A stretch of DNA of 64,000 bases from Hydrogenophaga sp. SL48 (GCF_021729865.1 NZ_CP063400.1:5022001-5086000), one strand, 5' to 3'. Counted from the first letter of the stretch, positions 1 to 9,772 are shown. The notes: generated from the letters alone by a model not told the origin. Made by a program: numbers and translations.

Positions 1-1
1 C

Positions 2-982
2 ACGCGCGCCGAGGTGGCCGACCAGGTGGTCTCGCTCGGTGGCGAGTTCGTCAAGGTCGACTACGAAGAAGAAGGCTCGGGCGGCGGCGGGTACGCCAAG
101 GTCATGAGCGAGGGCTTCCAGCAGGCGCAGCGCGAGATGTACGCGAAGCAGGCCCGCGAGGTCGACATCATCATCACCACCGCGCTGATCCCCGGCAAAC
201 CGGCGCCCAAGCTGATCACCGCCGACATGGTGAAGACCATGAAGCCCGGCAGCGTGATCGTGGACATGGCGGCCGAGCAGGGCGGCAACTGCGAGCTGAC
301 CGTGCCGGGCGAAGCGGTGGTGCGCCACGGCGTGACCATCGTCGGCTACACCGACCTGGCCTCGCGCATGGCGCGCCAGTCGTCCACGCTGTACGCGACC
401 AACCTGTTCCGCCTCAGCGAAGAGCTGTGCAAGACCAAGGACGGTGTCATCAACGTCAACATGGACGACGACGCGATCCGCGGCCTGACCGTGGTGAAGG
501 ACGGCGCCATCACCTGGCCCGCCCCGCCGCTGGTCGCCGCGCCCAAACCGCCCGCCAAGCCCGCCGCCGCTGTGGTGGCGAAGAAGGGCCATGGCCATGG
601 CGAAGCCTCGGGGCCGATGCCGGCCGGCAAGCTGGCCATCGTCGCCGGCGTCACGGCGGTGCTGTTCGCGCTGGTGGGCGCCTACGCGCCGGCCGCGTTC
701 CTGTCGCACTTCACGGTGTTCGTGCTGGCCTGCTTCGTCGGCTACATGGTGGTGTGGAACGTCAAGCCCGCGCTGCACACGCCGCTGATGAGCGTGACCA
801 ACGCCATCAGCTCGATCATCGCCATCGGCGCGCTGGTGCAGATCTCGCCGCTGGCCAACGCCACCGAGCGGCCCAACACGCTGATCATCGGCCTGGCCGC
901 GGCGGCGCTGGTGCTCACCGCCATCAACATGTTCGGCGGCTTTGCCGTCACCCAGCGCATGCTGGCGATGTTCCGCAAATAA
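2..982 (+). CDS. pntA: NAD(P) transhydrogenase subunit alpha, 3' part (5' end outside window)
   Basis: This is the C-terminal part of the proton-translocating NAD(P)+ transhydrogenase alpha chain, which moves hydride between NADH and NADP+ across the inner membrane. The reading frame is open to the first base of the window, so the start lies upstream. The N-terminal 160 or so visible residues are the NAD-binding domain I (a [14 protein letters not shown] segment is typical). A Pro/Ala/Lys linker with a short His-Gly run follows, then about four hydrophobic helices ending in [14 protein letters not shown]. Domain I and the membrane segment are in one chain, as in the E. coli alpha subunit, rather than split into two small genes. 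pntB follows after 15 bases with a strong ribosome site (aaggag), so the two form an operon. Confidence 0.95.
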   Translation, partial: TRAEVADQVVSLGGEFVKVDYEEEGSGGGGYAKVMSEGFQQAQREMYAKQAREVDIIITTALIPGKPAPKLITADMVKTMKPGSVIVDMAAEQGGNCELTVPGEAVVRHGVTIVGYTDLASRMARQSSTLYATNLFRLSEELCKTKDGVINVNMDDDAIRGLTVVKDGAITWPAPPLVAAPKPPAKPAAAVVAKKGHGHGEASGPMPAGKLAIVAGVTAVLFALVGAYAPAAFLSHFTVFVLACFVGYMVVWNVKPALHTPLMSVTNAISSIIAIGALVQISPLANATERPNTLIIGLAAAALVLTAINMFGGFAVTQRMLAMFRK

Positions 983-997
983 GAAGGAGACCATTCA

Positions 998-2419
998 ATG
1001 TCTGCAAGTCTGGCCACGGTCTCCTACATCGGCGCGACCATCCTCTTCATCCTCAGCCTGGGCGGCCTGTCCAACCAGGAAACCTCGCGCCGCGGCAACC
1101 TGTACGGCATGGTCGGCATGGCGCTGGCCGTGGCGGCCACGGTGTTCGGCCCACAGGTCACGGCCGCCGGCATCCCCTGGATCGTCGGTGCCATGGTGGT
1201 CGGCGGGGCCATCGGCCTCTACGCCGCGCGCACCGTGCAGATGACGCAGATGCCCGAGCTGGTGGCTCTGATGCACAGCATGGTCGGCATGGCCGCGGTG
1301 CTCGTGGGCTACGCCACCTTTGTGGACCCTGAAGCGTCGAAGAACCTCGACAGCGCCGCCCACGCCATCCACGCGGTGGAGATCTACGTCGGCATCTTCA
1401 TCGGTGCGGTCACGTTCTCGGGCTCGGTGGTCGCGTTCGGCAAGCTCTCGGGCCGCGTCGGCGGCAAGCCGCTGCTGCTGCCCGGCCGGCACTGGCTGAA
1501 CCTCGCCGGCCTGATCGCGGTGGTCTATTTCGGGCGCCTGTTCCTGCAGGCCGAGACGCCGCAGGACGGCATGATGCCGCTGTTCGTGATGAGCGCGATC
1601 GCGCTGCTGTTCGGCATCCACATGGTGATGGCCATCGGCGGCGCCGACATGCCGGTGGTGGTGTCCATGCTCAACAGCTACTCGGGCTGGGCCGCCGCGG
1701 CCACCGGCTTCATGCTGAGCAACGACCTGCTGATCGTGGTGGGCGCGCTGGTGGGTTCCAGCGGCGCGATCCTGTCCTACATCATGTGCAACGCGATGAA
1801 CCGCAGCTTCATCAGCGTGATCGCTGGCGGCTTCGGCACCACCGCGGCCGCGCCCAAGGCCGCGGGTGGTGCCGCCGCCGAGCCGGTCGGCGAGGTGAAC
1901 CCCATCCTCGCCGGCGAGACCGCCGAGATGCTGCGCGAAGCCAAGAACGTGATCATCGTGCCCGGCTACGGCATGGCGGTCGCGCAGGCGCAGCACACGG
2001 TGTTCGAGATCACCCGCACGCTGCGCGAGAAGGGCGTGAATGTGCGCTTCGGCATCCACCCGGTGGCCGGCCGCATGCCGGGCCACATGAACGTTCTGCT
2101 GGCCGAGGCCAAGGTGCCCTACGACATCGTGTTCGAAATGGACGAGCTCAACGACGACTTTCCCGAGACCGACGTGGCCATCGTCATCGGCGCCAACGAC
2201 ATCGTGAACCCGGCGGCGCAGGACGACCCGACCAGCCCCATTGCCGGCATGCCGGTGCTGGAGGTCTGGAAGGCGCGCACCTCCATCGTGATGAAGCGCA
2301 GCATGGCCTCGGGCTACGCCGGGGTGGACAACCCGCTCTTCTACAAAGACAACAACCGCATGCTGTTCGGCGATGCGAAGAAGATGCTCGACGAGGTGCT
2401 GGTGGCTCTGAAGAGCTGA
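998..2419 (+). CDS. pntB: NAD(P) transhydrogenase subunit beta
   Basis: This 473-residue beta subunit provides the remaining transmembrane helices (about residues 1-270) and the NADP(H)-binding domain III. Domain III is recognisable from the [11 protein letters not shown] fingerprint near residue 325, followed by [14 protein letters not shown] and the C-terminal acidic and Lys-rich stretch. It pairs with the alpha subunit to use the proton gradient to make NADPH. The ATG lies 8 bases after an aagaaggaga ribosome site. Length matches the family (about 460-480). A rho-independent terminator follows the stop, so the operon ends here. Confidence 0.97.
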   Translation: MSASLATVSYIGATILFILSLGGLSNQETSRRGNLYGMVGMALAVAATVFGPQVTAAGIPWIVGAMVVGGAIGLYAARTVQMTQMPELVALMHSMVGMAAVLVGYATFVDPEASKNLDSAAHAIHAVEIYVGIFIGAVTFSGSVVAFGKLSGRVGGKPLLLPGRHWLNLAGLIAVVYFGRLFLQAETPQDGMMPLFVMSAIALLFGIHMVMAIGGADMPVVVSMLNSYSGWAAAATGFMLSNDLLIVVGALVGSSGAILSYIMCNAMNRSFISVIAGGFGTTAAAPKAAGGAAAEPVGEVNPILAGETAEMLREAKNVIIVPGYGMAVAQAQHTVFEITRTLREKGVNVRFGIHPVAGRMPGHMNVLLAEAKVPYDIVFEMDELNDDFPETDVAIVIGANDIVNPAAQDDPTSPIAGMPVLEVWKARTSIVMKRSMASGYAGVDNPLFYKDNNRMLFGDAKKMLDEVLVALKS

Positions 2420-2432
2420 GCGCGCGATGACG

Positions 2433-2465
2433 GAAGGGCCGCTCAAAGCCGGTCCTTCTCTTTTT
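2433..2465 (+). terminator. Rho-independent terminator after pntAB
   Basis: A 9-bp stem (gaagggccg pairing with cggtccttc, one G-T wobble), an 8-base loop, and then a tcttttt run. It sits 14 bases past the pntB stop codon. Confidence 0.75.
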
Positions 2466-2603
2466 GATAGCGCCAGAGGCTTTCAATCAGGCGTTTCAGG
2501 ACGGCATGTCAGAATCCCGTCAGGGAAAACACGCGCGCACGAATCGGGTGGCCGCGCGAGAATGCTGGTTGACGATTTGTAACAGACCCCCCTGGAGACC
2601 CAC

Positions 2604-4301
2604 ATGAGTGAACCGACGCAGGCGTCCGCCGTTCGTCCCTGGCTCGGCGCCTACCCGAACGGCGTGCCGGCCGACATCGATGTCGCCCAGTACCCGTCGC
2701 TGGTGCACTTGCTCGAAGAGAGCTTCCAGAAGAACGCGGGCCGTCCTGCCTACAGCTTCATGGGCAAGGAGTTGAGCTTTGCCCAGACCGACAGCCTGTC
2801 ACAGGCTTTTGCGGCTTATCTGCAAGGGCTGGGTCTGGTGAAGGGCGATCGTGTCGCGATCATGATGCCCAACGTGCCGCAGTACCCCGTGGCGGTGGCC
2901 GGCATCCTGCGCGCGGGCTTCGTGGTGGTGAACGTGAACCCGCTCTACACGCCGCGCGAACTGGAGCACCAGCTCAAGGACTCGGGTGCCAAGGCCATCG
3001 TCATCATCGAGAACTTCGCCGCCACGCTGGAGCAGTGCCTTGCCAGCACGCCGGTCAAACACGTGGTGCTCACCGCCATGGGCGACCTGCTCGGCCTGCT
3101 CAAAGGGGCGGTTGTCAATTACGTGGTGCGCAACGTCAAGAAGATGGTGCCCACCTTCGATCTGCCGACCGCGGTGCGGTTCAACGACGCGATCGCCAAG
3201 GGCACGCGCGGCAGCCTCAAGCGCCCCGACATCAAGCCCGACGACGTGGCCGTGCTCCAGTACACCGGTGGCACCACGGGCGTGAGCAAGGGTGCGGTGC
3301 TCCTGCACCGCAACGTGATCGCCAACGTGCTGCAGTCCGAGGCCTGGAACGAGCCCGTCATGAAGCAGGTGCCGGCGGGCGAGCAGCCCACCAGCGTGTG
3401 CGCGCTGCCGCTGTACCACATCTTCGCGTTCACGGTGAACATGATGCTGGGCATGCGCACGGGCGGCAAAGTGATCCTGATCCCCAACCCGCGCGATCTG
3501 CCGGCCGTGTTGAAAGAGTTGAGCAAGCACACCTTTCACAGCTTTCCGGCGGTCAACACGCTGTTCAACGGCCTGGCCAACCACCCCGACTTCAACACCG
3601 TCAACTGGAAGAACCTCAAGGTCTCGGTGGGCGGGGGCATGGCGGTGCAGGGTGCCGTGGCCAAGCTCTGGCTGGAGAAGACCGGATGCCCGATCTGCGA
3701 AGGCTACGGTTTGTCCGAAACCAGCCCGTCGGCCAGCTGCAACCCGACCACCAGCACCGAGTACAGCGGCACGATCGGCGTGCCGCTGCCCAACACCTGG
3801 ATGAAGTGCCTGGACGACGAGGGTGTGGAGGTGCCGCAGGGCCAGCCGGGCGAGATCGCGATCAAGGGGCCGCAGGTGATGGCGGGCTACTGGCAGCGGC
3901 CCGACGAGACCGCCAAGGTCATGACCGCCGACGGCTTCTTCAAGAGCGGCGACGTCGGCATCATGGATCCGCGCGGTTATTTCAAGATCGTGGATCGCAA
4001 GAAGGACATGGTGCTGGTGAGCGGCTTCAACGTCTACCCGAACGAGATTGAAGACGTGGTCGCCCAGCTGCCCGGCGTGATGGAGTGCGCCGTGGTCGGT
4101 GTGCCTGACGACAAGTCGGGCGAGGCCGTCAAGCTGGTCATCGTGAAGAAAGACCCGGCGCTCACCGAAGCGCAGGTGCGCGATTTTTGCAAGAGCAACC
4201 TCACAGGCTACAAACAGCCCAAGGTGATTGAGTTCCGCACCGAGATGCCCAAGACGCCGGTGGGCAAGATCCTGCGGCGAGAACTGCGCGACAAGAAGTA
4301 A
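2604..4301 (+). CDS. fadD: Long-chain fatty acid-CoA ligase
   Basis: An AMP-forming acyl-CoA synthetase of 565 residues that activates fatty acids at the membrane for beta-oxidation. The ATP/AMP loop YTGGTTGVSKG is near residue 220, the GLSETSP motif near 369, and the C-terminal hinge and lysine segment (KDMVLVSGFNVYPNEIE, then TPVGKILRREL) is complete. Length and motif order match FadD rather than acetyl-CoA or aryl-CoA ligases, although substrate chain length cannot be read from sequence. It is monocistronic: a terminator lies upstream and a hairpin repeat downstream. The start follows a ctggag ribosome site. Confidence 0.92.
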   Translation: MSEPTQASAVRPWLGAYPNGVPADIDVAQYPSLVHLLEESFQKNAGRPAYSFMGKELSFAQTDSLSQAFAAYLQGLGLVKGDRVAIMMPNVPQYPVAVAGILRAGFVVVNVNPLYTPRELEHQLKDSGAKAIVIIENFAATLEQCLASTPVKHVVLTAMGDLLGLLKGAVVNYVVRNVKKMVPTFDLPTAVRFNDAIAKGTRGSLKRPDIKPDDVAVLQYTGGTTGVSKGAVLLHRNVIANVLQSEAWNEPVMKQVPAGEQPTSVCALPLYHIFAFTVNMMLGMRTGGKVILIPNPRDLPAVLKELSKHTFHSFPAVNTLFNGLANHPDFNTVNWKNLKVSVGGGMAVQGAVAKLWLEKTGCPICEGYGLSETSPSASCNPTTSTEYSGTIGVPLPNTWMKCLDDEGVEVPQGQPGEIAIKGPQVMAGYWQRPDETAKVMTADGFFKSGDVGIMDPRGYFKIVDRKKDMVLVSGFNVYPNEIEDVVAQLPGVMECAVVGVPDDKSGEAVKLVIVKKDPALTEAQVRDFCKSNLTGYKQPKVIEFRTEMPKTPVGKILRRELRDKK

Positions 4302-4390
4302 CCCCCCTGCGCCGCCTGCGGCGTCACCTCCCAGGGGGCAGTGCGAGTGGCCCGGCGAAGCCGGTTCCACCGCGTTCTGGGCCAAGGCAC
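4302..4390. repeat. Dispersed intergenic hairpin repeat, copy 1
   Basis: Begins with a C-rich/G-rich pair (ccccc...ggggg) enclosing a small hairpin (gccgcctgcggc), followed by the signature ggcccggcgaagccggttcc, whose ccggc-gaa-gccgg forms a second hairpin. Related copies are at about 34585-34665 and 58675-58755 (inverted), 35959-36060, 38120-38229 and 45926-46110. It sits directly after the fadD stop and may act as a bidirectional transcription end. Confidence 0.75.
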
Positions 4391-4431
4391 GCGCTCCGGA
4401 GTCACCTCAGACTTCTGATCCAATGCGGGGC

Positions 4432-5190
4432 ATGAGCACCCCCACCCGCACCGCTATTGTTTCGGCCCTGCACGACGAACTCGCCAGCGTGCTGGCGCTC
4501 ATGCCCGACGAACAGAAGCAGACCGTGGGCGGACGCGAATTCTGGATGGGTCACTTGCACGGGCAGGACGTGGTGGCGGTGCTCAGCGGCATCGGCAAGG
4601 TGGCGGCGGCCACGACCGCCACGCTGCTCATCGAGCGCTTCGGCGTGAACCGCATCGTGTTCACGGGGGTGGCCGGCGGGCTGGGGCCTGGGGTGAACGT
4701 GGGCGACGTGGTGCTGGCGCGATGCTTCCTGCAGCACGACATGGACGCCTCGCCGCTGTTCCCGCGCCACGAGGTGCCGGGCTACGGCCGCGCGCGGTTT
4801 GAGGCCGATGCGCCACTGACCGACGCGCTGGAGCTGGCCTGCGATCGCATGCTGCACACGCTGCCGCAGCAGCTGGGCGCCCAAACCGTGAGCGCGTTCG
4901 GCCTGCAAGCGCCTCGCCTGCACCAGGGCCTGCTCATCAGCGGCGACCGCTTCGTGGCCACCACGGCCGAAAGTGAGGCCTTGCAGCGCGAGCTGCCCGA
5001 CGCCCTGGCGGTGGAGATGGAGGGCGCCGCCTTCGCACAGGTGTGTCACGACTTTGGGGTGCCACTCGCGGTGGTGCGCACCATCTCCGACCGCGCCGAC
5101 GACGACGCGCACGTGGACTTTCCGCGCTTCCTGCGCGAGGTGGCCAGCCGTTACAGCGGTGCCGTGATCGAAGCCTTGTTCCAGCCATGA
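4432..5190 (+). CDS. mtn: 5'-methylthioadenosine/S-adenosylhomocysteine nucleosidase
   Basis: A Pfs/MTAN-type nucleoside hydrolase of 252 residues that cleaves the glycosidic bond of methylthioadenosine and S-adenosylhomocysteine, recycling the by-products of SAM use. Visible marks are the FTGVAGGLGPGVNVGDVV phosphorylase-fold segment, the GDRFV loop, the VEMEGAAFAQV substrate-binding motif near residue 194 and the catalytic aspartate in SDRADD (about Asp220). Two in-frame ATGs exist (4423 and 4432); I chose the second because MSTPTRTAIVSAL aligns with the usual N-terminal beta strand, but neither has a strong ribosome site. The stop overlaps the next start (ATGA). Confidence 0.85.
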   Translation: MSTPTRTAIVSALHDELASVLALMPDEQKQTVGGREFWMGHLHGQDVVAVLSGIGKVAAATTATLLIERFGVNRIVFTGVAGGLGPGVNVGDVVLARCFLQHDMDASPLFPRHEVPGYGRARFEADAPLTDALELACDRMLHTLPQQLGAQTVSAFGLQAPRLHQGLLISGDRFVATTAESEALQRELPDALAVEMEGAAFAQVCHDFGVPLAVVRTISDRADDDAHVDFPRFLREVASRYSGAVIEALFQP

Positions 5191-5873
5191 GCACGCCTCG
5201 GACACTGGTGGCGGGAGCGGGCAAGCTGGCCAACGAGGTGCGGGTCGGTCTGGGGGCTTCGGCGGGCCAGTGGACCGACCGCCACGCCCTGCCTCCGCGT
5301 GCGATGGAGCGGGTCACGGCCATCGTGCACGCCGGCTCGGGGCGGGAGCTGCCCGAGATCGTGGGTTTCTGCCGAGAGCGTGGTGCGGTGTTGATCGAGC
5401 TGTCCACCGGCACCGACGTGGCCGCGCTGGCGCAGGGCATTCCCGTGATCATCTGCCCCAATGCCAACATCCTGATGCTCAAGTTCATGGCGATGCTGGG
5501 GCGCAGCGGACCCTGGTTCCAGGGCAGCCGGATCACCATCACCGAATCGCACCAGGCGGACAAGACCTCGGTGCCGGGCACGGCGGTGGCCATGGCCGAG
5601 GCCTTGGGTGTGGACCCCGGGGCGATCATGTCGGTGCGCGATCCGGCGGTGCAGACCGGTCAACTCGGCCTGGCGCCACAAGACCTGGCGCGGCACGCGT
5701 TCCACCGCATCCAGATCGACGACGGCGCCTGCGCCATCACCCTGGAAACCCGCGTGCTGGGCAACACGCCTTACGTGGACGGTGTGCGTCGCATCATCGA
5801 CGCCGCGCAGTCGCACCCGCTGGAGCGCCGGGCCTACGGCGTGCTCGAATTCATCGACAACGGATGGCTGTGA
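5187..5873 (+). CDS. DapB-like (dihydrodipicolinate reductase family) protein
   Basis: A 228-residue paralogue of 4-hydroxy-tetrahydrodipicolinate reductase. The N-terminal nucleotide-binding loop is altered (VAGAGKLANEV). The catalytic-loop region reads ESHQADKTSVPGTA: it keeps His122, Lys126 and P-GTA but has Gln where true DapB has its second His, and it is one residue shorter. It is about 40 residues shorter than the genuine dapB at 12873. The start overlaps the nucleosidase stop by 4 bases, so the two are translationally coupled. The reaction is unknown; it may reduce a different small molecule. The 18-bp gap to the convergent corA holds nothing visible. Confidence 0.75.
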   Translation: MSTPRTLVAGAGKLANEVRVGLGASAGQWTDRHALPPRAMERVTAIVHAGSGRELPEIVGFCRERGAVLIELSTGTDVAALAQGIPVIICPNANILMLKFMAMLGRSGPWFQGSRITITESHQADKTSVPGTAVAMAEALGVDPGAIMSVRDPAVQTGQLGLAPQDLARHAFHRIQIDDGACAITLETRVLGNTPYVDGVRRIIDAAQSHPLERRAYGVLEFIDNGWL

Positions 5874-5891
5874 GCCGCCGCCGCATCAGGC

Positions 5892-6878
5892 TCACTTCAG
5901 CCAGCCACGTTTCCTGAAGTACAGCATCGGCACCACGGCAGAGATGACCATCAGCGCGAGCGCAAACGGGTAACCCCATTTCTGGCTCAGCTCGGGCATG
6001 TACTGGAAGTTCATGCCATAGAGGCTGGCGATCAGGGTGGGGGGCAGCAGGGCCACGCTGGCCACCGAGAAGATCTTGATGATCTTGTTCTGGTTGATGT
6101 TGATGAAACCGACCGTCGCGTCCATCAAGAAGTTGATCTTGTCGAACAGGAAGGCGGTGTGGCTGTCGAGCGAATCGAGGTCGCGCAGGATCTGGCGCGC
6201 GTCCTCGAACTGCTCGGCGCTCAGCATGCGGCTGCGCATCATGAAGCTGACCGCGCGGCGCGTGTCCATCACGTTGCGGCGGATGCGGCCCGACATGTCT
6301 TCGTGGCGCGCGATGGCCGACAGCACCTCGCCGGCCTTGTTGTCCGTCACGTTGCCGGCCAGCACCTGGCGGCTGACCTGCTCCAGGTCGTCGTAGATGT
6401 CTTCGAGCGTGTCGGCGCAGTACTCGGCGTCCGCATCGAACAGCATCAGCAGCACGTCCTTGGCGTTCTCGATCAGCCCCGGCATGCGGCGCGCGCGCAT
6501 GCGCAGCAGGCGGAACACCGGCACGTCTTCGTCGTGGATGGAGAACAGCACGCCTTGGCTTTTCAGCGCGGCGTTGTGTTCGTTCAGGATGAAGGCCACG
6601 CGGATGGCGCGCGGGTTTTCATCGTCGTCGATCAGGAAGTCCGAGCGGATGTGCAGCTCGCCGTTGTCCTCTTCGAAGAAACGCGCCGACTCCTCGATGT
6701 CCTCGTCCATCGCGTCTTCGGGAATGGACAGGCCGAAGTGCTGTTTGACCCAGCGGCGTTCTTCGAGCGTGGGTGCTTCCAGATCGACCCAGATCGGTTT
6801 GAACCGGGCCAGCTCTTCGAGCGACTCGATTTCTTCCTGGAACAGGCGGCCATTGGCCAGGGTGAAGACGTTGAGCAT
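5892..6878 (-). CDS. corA: CorA family magnesium/cobalt transporter
   Basis: A 328-residue inner-membrane Mg2+ (Co2+/Ni2+) channel. A long cytoplasmic helical domain (about residues 1-270) is followed by two transmembrane helices. The signature YGMNF that forms the ion-selecting loop is at residues 287-291, then a second helix ends in FRKRGWLK with the usual basic tail. Length matches E. coli CorA (316). The gene is transcribed alone, convergent with the DapB-like gene. About 170 bp upstream separate it from the patatin gene on the same strand, with no clear terminator. Confidence 0.93.
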   Translation of the reverse strand: MLNVFTLANGRLFQEEIESLEELARFKPIWVDLEAPTLEERRWVKQHFGLSIPEDAMDEDIEESARFFEEDNGELHIRSDFLIDDDENPRAIRVAFILNEHNAALKSQGVLFSIHDEDVPVFRLLRMRARRMPGLIENAKDVLLMLFDADAEYCADTLEDIYDDLEQVSRQVLAGNVTDNKAGEVLSAIARHEDMSGRIRRNVMDTRRAVSFMMRSRMLSAEQFEDARQILRDLDSLDSHTAFLFDKINFLMDATVGFININQNKIIKIFSVASVALLPPTLIASLYGMNFQYMPELSQKWGYPFALALMVISAVVPMLYFRKRGWLK

Positions 6879-7052
6879 GGGTGCTCCCGGGCGGTGGGTC
6901 TGAAAAGGGCCGGCGCAGGCGGCGGAGGGCGATTCGGGCGGCGCTTTCAGCCGACCGACCGCCGGTTGTCAGACGGTGGCGGGGAGGGCTGAAAGCACAC
7001 AACTGGGGGGTGTGCTGTCCATGGGGCTCTCGGTGGGTGGAGACTGCGGCGA

Positions 7053-8321
7053 TTATGTCACCGCCGCCCGCGCTGCGGTCTGCGCGGGCGTGGCAAAAAA
7101 GTCCGACAGTTCGTCCTTTCGGCGCCAGGCGTCGGCCTCGCCCAGCTGGATGAGCGCGTTGACGAAGTCCGGTTCGAAGAGCAGGTAACTCGCGAGCGAA
7201 GCGGCGCTGCCGGCCTCGCCCTGACCGGTGTTGAGCGCGCCCAGACCGGTGAGGGTGTTGCGGGTGGCGGCGGGCAGGGATTTGACGTGCTTTCGCGCCA
7301 GTTCGTCGAGCGAGAAGCTCGGCTGCAAGGCCAGGACCCGGACCGGGTGGTAGGGCAGTGCGCCCGCCAGCTCGGCCGGCAGGCGCGACAGCGTCTGGCT
7401 GACCCGCTGGGTCTGCTCCACGTCGGCCTGCAGGGTGTCGTGAAACACGCTGGCCATGGCGTGGCCGGCGATGGTGCCGGCCGTGGGTTCGTTGGCAATG
7501 CGCACGCCCATGCCCGAACGTTGCGGTTGACCCGCACCGATGGCCAGGATCTTTCGCGCGCCAAACTGGATGGCCGGGGAGAGCGGCGAGAGCTGGCGCA
7601 TGGAGCCGTCGCCGAAATGTTCGCGATGTCCTTCCACCCAGAGCGGCACGGCCGGGAACAGGAAGGGTATGGCGCTCGATGCCATGAGGTGTTCGATGGT
7701 GAGCGGCTGGAACTCGGCGCGCCGACCCGGCCGGTGCCAGGGCTGGACCGGGTGGTCGGGGCGGGTCTGGCAGAAGGTCCAGTGTTCACCGGTGGTGTAG
7801 CTGGAGGCGGTCACACCCAGCACGTCCAGGTGTTGTGCCGCCAGCGCTCGCTCCAGGCCCCGCAGATCGATGGTTCGGTGGAGCGTGTCCACCAGGGGCA
7901 GGGTATCGAGCAGCGCGCGGTGGCGCCGGACCTGCCGTGCCAGCGTGAGGCCCGCCACGATGCGGTTGGCGTGCACCCAGCGCGGCGCATCGAGGCGGTA
8001 GACCCGATGTGAGCGCAGCCCGCTCCAGAAGGTGGCCAGATCCAGCAGGGCTTGCACGCCGTGCTCGGCCCGGCTGGCGAGGTAGGCGGCGTTGAGCGCG
8101 CCGGCCGAGGTGCCGAACAGCCAGCGGAAAGGAAAGGCGGTGCGGGCCGCGCCACCGGAGGTGGCCCAGTGGCCTTGCATGGCCGCCAGTGCTTTGAGCA
8201 CGCCGGCCTGGTAGGCGGTGCGAGCGCCGCCGCCCATCAGCACCAGCGCACAGCCGCCGTTGGATGTGGGCGATGCGCCAGCGGGCAGCAGGTTGTGGGA
8301 GATCAGCGTATCGAGGGACAC
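7053..8321 (-). CDS. Patatin-like phospholipase
   Basis: A 422-residue lipid acyl hydrolase of the patatin fold with a Ser-Asp dyad. The oxyanion loop GGGART begins at residue 30, the nucleophile elbow GTSAG has Ser72, and the partner Asp238 lies in FGDGSMRQ. No signal peptide is visible, so it is probably cytosolic or membrane-associated. I chose the GTG at 8321 (reading MSLDTLISHN): an earlier in-frame start would run into the divergent transporter gene, and the GTG has a purine-rich upstream stretch. The DUF3336-type N-terminal domain of some bacterial patatins is absent. The shared 67-bp gap with the MFS gene must hold both promoters. Confidence 0.85.
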   Translation of the reverse strand: MSLDTLISHNLLPAGASPTSNGGCALVLMGGGARTAYQAGVLKALAAMQGHWATSGGAARTAFPFRWLFGTSAGALNAAYLASRAEHGVQALLDLATFWSGLRSHRVYRLDAPRWVHANRIVAGLTLARQVRRHRALLDTLPLVDTLHRTIDLRGLERALAAQHLDVLGVTASSYTTGEHWTFCQTRPDHPVQPWHRPGRRAEFQPLTIEHLMASSAIPFLFPAVPLWVEGHREHFGDGSMRQLSPLSPAIQFGARKILAIGAGQPQRSGMGVRIANEPTAGTIAGHAMASVFHDTLQADVEQTQRVSQTLSRLPAELAGALPYHPVRVLALQPSFSLDELARKHVKSLPAATRNTLTGLGALNTGQGEAGSAASLASYLLFEPDFVNALIQLGEADAWRRKDELSDFFATPAQTAARAAVT

Positions 8322-8388
8322 TTTTTCCAAAACCTTGTGAGGCCGCGCAGCGGGGCGAGGCGGATACATTGGGCAGTTGCCCAAAATC

Positions 8389-9621
8389 ATGACACATCCC
8401 CTGCTCACCCCACGCCGCGAACGCTGGCTGTTGCTCACCATCGCCGGCATCCAGTTCACCCACATCCTCGACTTCATGATCATGATGCCGCTGGGGCCGC
8501 AGTTCACGCGCCTCTTCGGCATCAGCGACGCGCAGTTCGGCCTGCTGGTCGCGGCCTATACCCTGGCCGCCGGCGTGTCGGGCCTGGCCGCCGCCACCTA
8601 CGTGGACCGGTTCGACCGCAAGCACCTGCTGCTCACCCTGTACGCGCTGTTCGCGCTGGCCACCCTGGCTTGTGGCCTGGCGCCGGGCTATGGGTTTCTG
8701 ATGGTGGCGCGCGTGGCCGCCGGCGTGTTTGGCGGTGTGCTGTCGGCCCTGGCGCAGACCATCGTCGCCGATGTGATTCCGTTCGAGCGCCGGGGACGTG
8801 CCATGGGCATCGTCATGTCGTCGTTCTCGGTGTCTACCGTCGCCGGTGTGCCGCTGGGCCTGTTCCTGGCCACCCACCTGGGCTGGCAGGCGCCCTTCAT
8901 CGGCATCGCGGTGCTCAGCGGCGTGCTCGCACTGGCTGCGGCCGCGACGCTGCTGCCGCTCAACCACCATTTGAAAGCGAATGACCGGCCCTCGATCTGG
9001 AGAGGGATCGGCATGGTGCTGGTCGACCGCAACCACCAGCGTGCCTTCGCTTTTTCCGCGCTGCTGATGTTCACCGGTTTCACCGTGTTGCCCTACTTCA
9101 CCATCTACATGCAGGCCAATGTGGGCGTGTTGCCGGAGCAGATTCCCTACATCTACCTCTGCGGCGGCGTGGCCACGCTGTTCACGGCGCGGCTGTTTGG
9201 CCGCCTGGCCGACCGCATGGGCAAGGTCCCCACCTTCACCATGCTGGCGCTGGGGGTGATCGTGCCGTTGCTGGCCACCACGCTCATGCCCCGGTGGCCG
9301 CTGTGGGCGGTGTTGATCGTCTCGACCGGGCTGTTTGTCTTCATGAGCGGCCGGATGATTCCGGGCATGGCGCTGGTCACCGGGGCCGCCAACCCGGCCC
9401 TGCGTGGCACCTTCATGGCGCTCAATGCCTCGGTGCAGTCCGCCGCCATGGGGCTGGCGTCGTTCGTCGGCGGGCTGATCATCAGCCGCGACGCGGCCGG
9501 TCTGGTGCAGCACTACTGGGTGAGCGGTCTGGTGGGCGTGGGCGCCAGCCTGGCGGCGATGGCTCTGGCGCGGCGTGTGCGCGTGCACAGCTCGAAGGCG
9601 GGTCCCCGGCCCACCCTGTGA
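8389..9621 (+). CDS. MFS transporter, DHA1 family
   Basis: A 410-residue major facilitator protein with about 12 hydrophobic helices. The N-terminal half has THILDFMIMMPLGPQF in helix 1 and the loop 2-3 motif as YVDRFDRK, features of the AraJ/YdhP-like sugar-efflux and drug-efflux branch. A motif-C-like glycine/proline stretch follows. It probably exports a small molecule by proton antiport; the substrate cannot be read. The start is the ATG at 8389; an upstream TTG in frame (8377) has no support. It is divergent from the patatin gene. Confidence 0.85.
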   Translation: MTHPLLTPRRERWLLLTIAGIQFTHILDFMIMMPLGPQFTRLFGISDAQFGLLVAAYTLAAGVSGLAAATYVDRFDRKHLLLTLYALFALATLACGLAPGYGFLMVARVAAGVFGGVLSALAQTIVADVIPFERRGRAMGIVMSSFSVSTVAGVPLGLFLATHLGWQAPFIGIAVLSGVLALAAAATLLPLNHHLKANDRPSIWRGIGMVLVDRNHQRAFAFSALLMFTGFTVLPYFTIYMQANVGVLPEQIPYIYLCGGVATLFTARLFGRLADRMGKVPTFTMLALGVIVPLLATTLMPRWPLWAVLIVSTGLFVFMSGRMIPGMALVTGAANPALRGTFMALNASVQSAAMGLASFVGGLIISRDAAGLVQHYWVSGLVGVGASLAAMALARRVRVHSSKAGPRPTL

Positions 9622-9647
9622 ATGCCAAGGTTTGCCTTTTCACCCTT

Positions 9648-9660
9648 TGTTGCAGTGCAA
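9648..9660. promoter_or_regulatory. TGCA-centred palindromic motif, copy 1
   Basis: tgttgcagtgcaa upstream of hpf, containing the 11-bp palindrome ttgcagtgcaa. The same motif in longer perfect form recurs at 10142-10156 and 36116-36132. It is probably a protein-binding site. Confidence 0.35.
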
Positions 9661-9710
9661 GCTTGCGCCGCTGCTCTTTCATGGGCATAGTGGGTCCAGA
9701 CATCCCCGTG

Positions 9711-9739
9711 GCCGCCGGGAGGTCTACCCGCCCGGCGGC
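9711..9739 (+). promoter_or_regulatory. GC-rich hairpin in the hpf leader
   Basis: A perfect 9-bp stem (gccgccggg / cccggcggc) around an 11-base loop, ending about 33 bases before the hpf ATG. No T-run follows, so it is more likely an mRNA stability or attenuation element than a terminator. Confidence 0.45.
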
Positions 9740-9772
9740 TTGTGTCAACCCGGAGCATAAGGAGGCTCTTTT

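Noticed and set aside
995..2446. Long frame antisense to pntB
   Set aside because: Low-complexity His/Ala/Arg composition and exact overlap with a well-supported gene.
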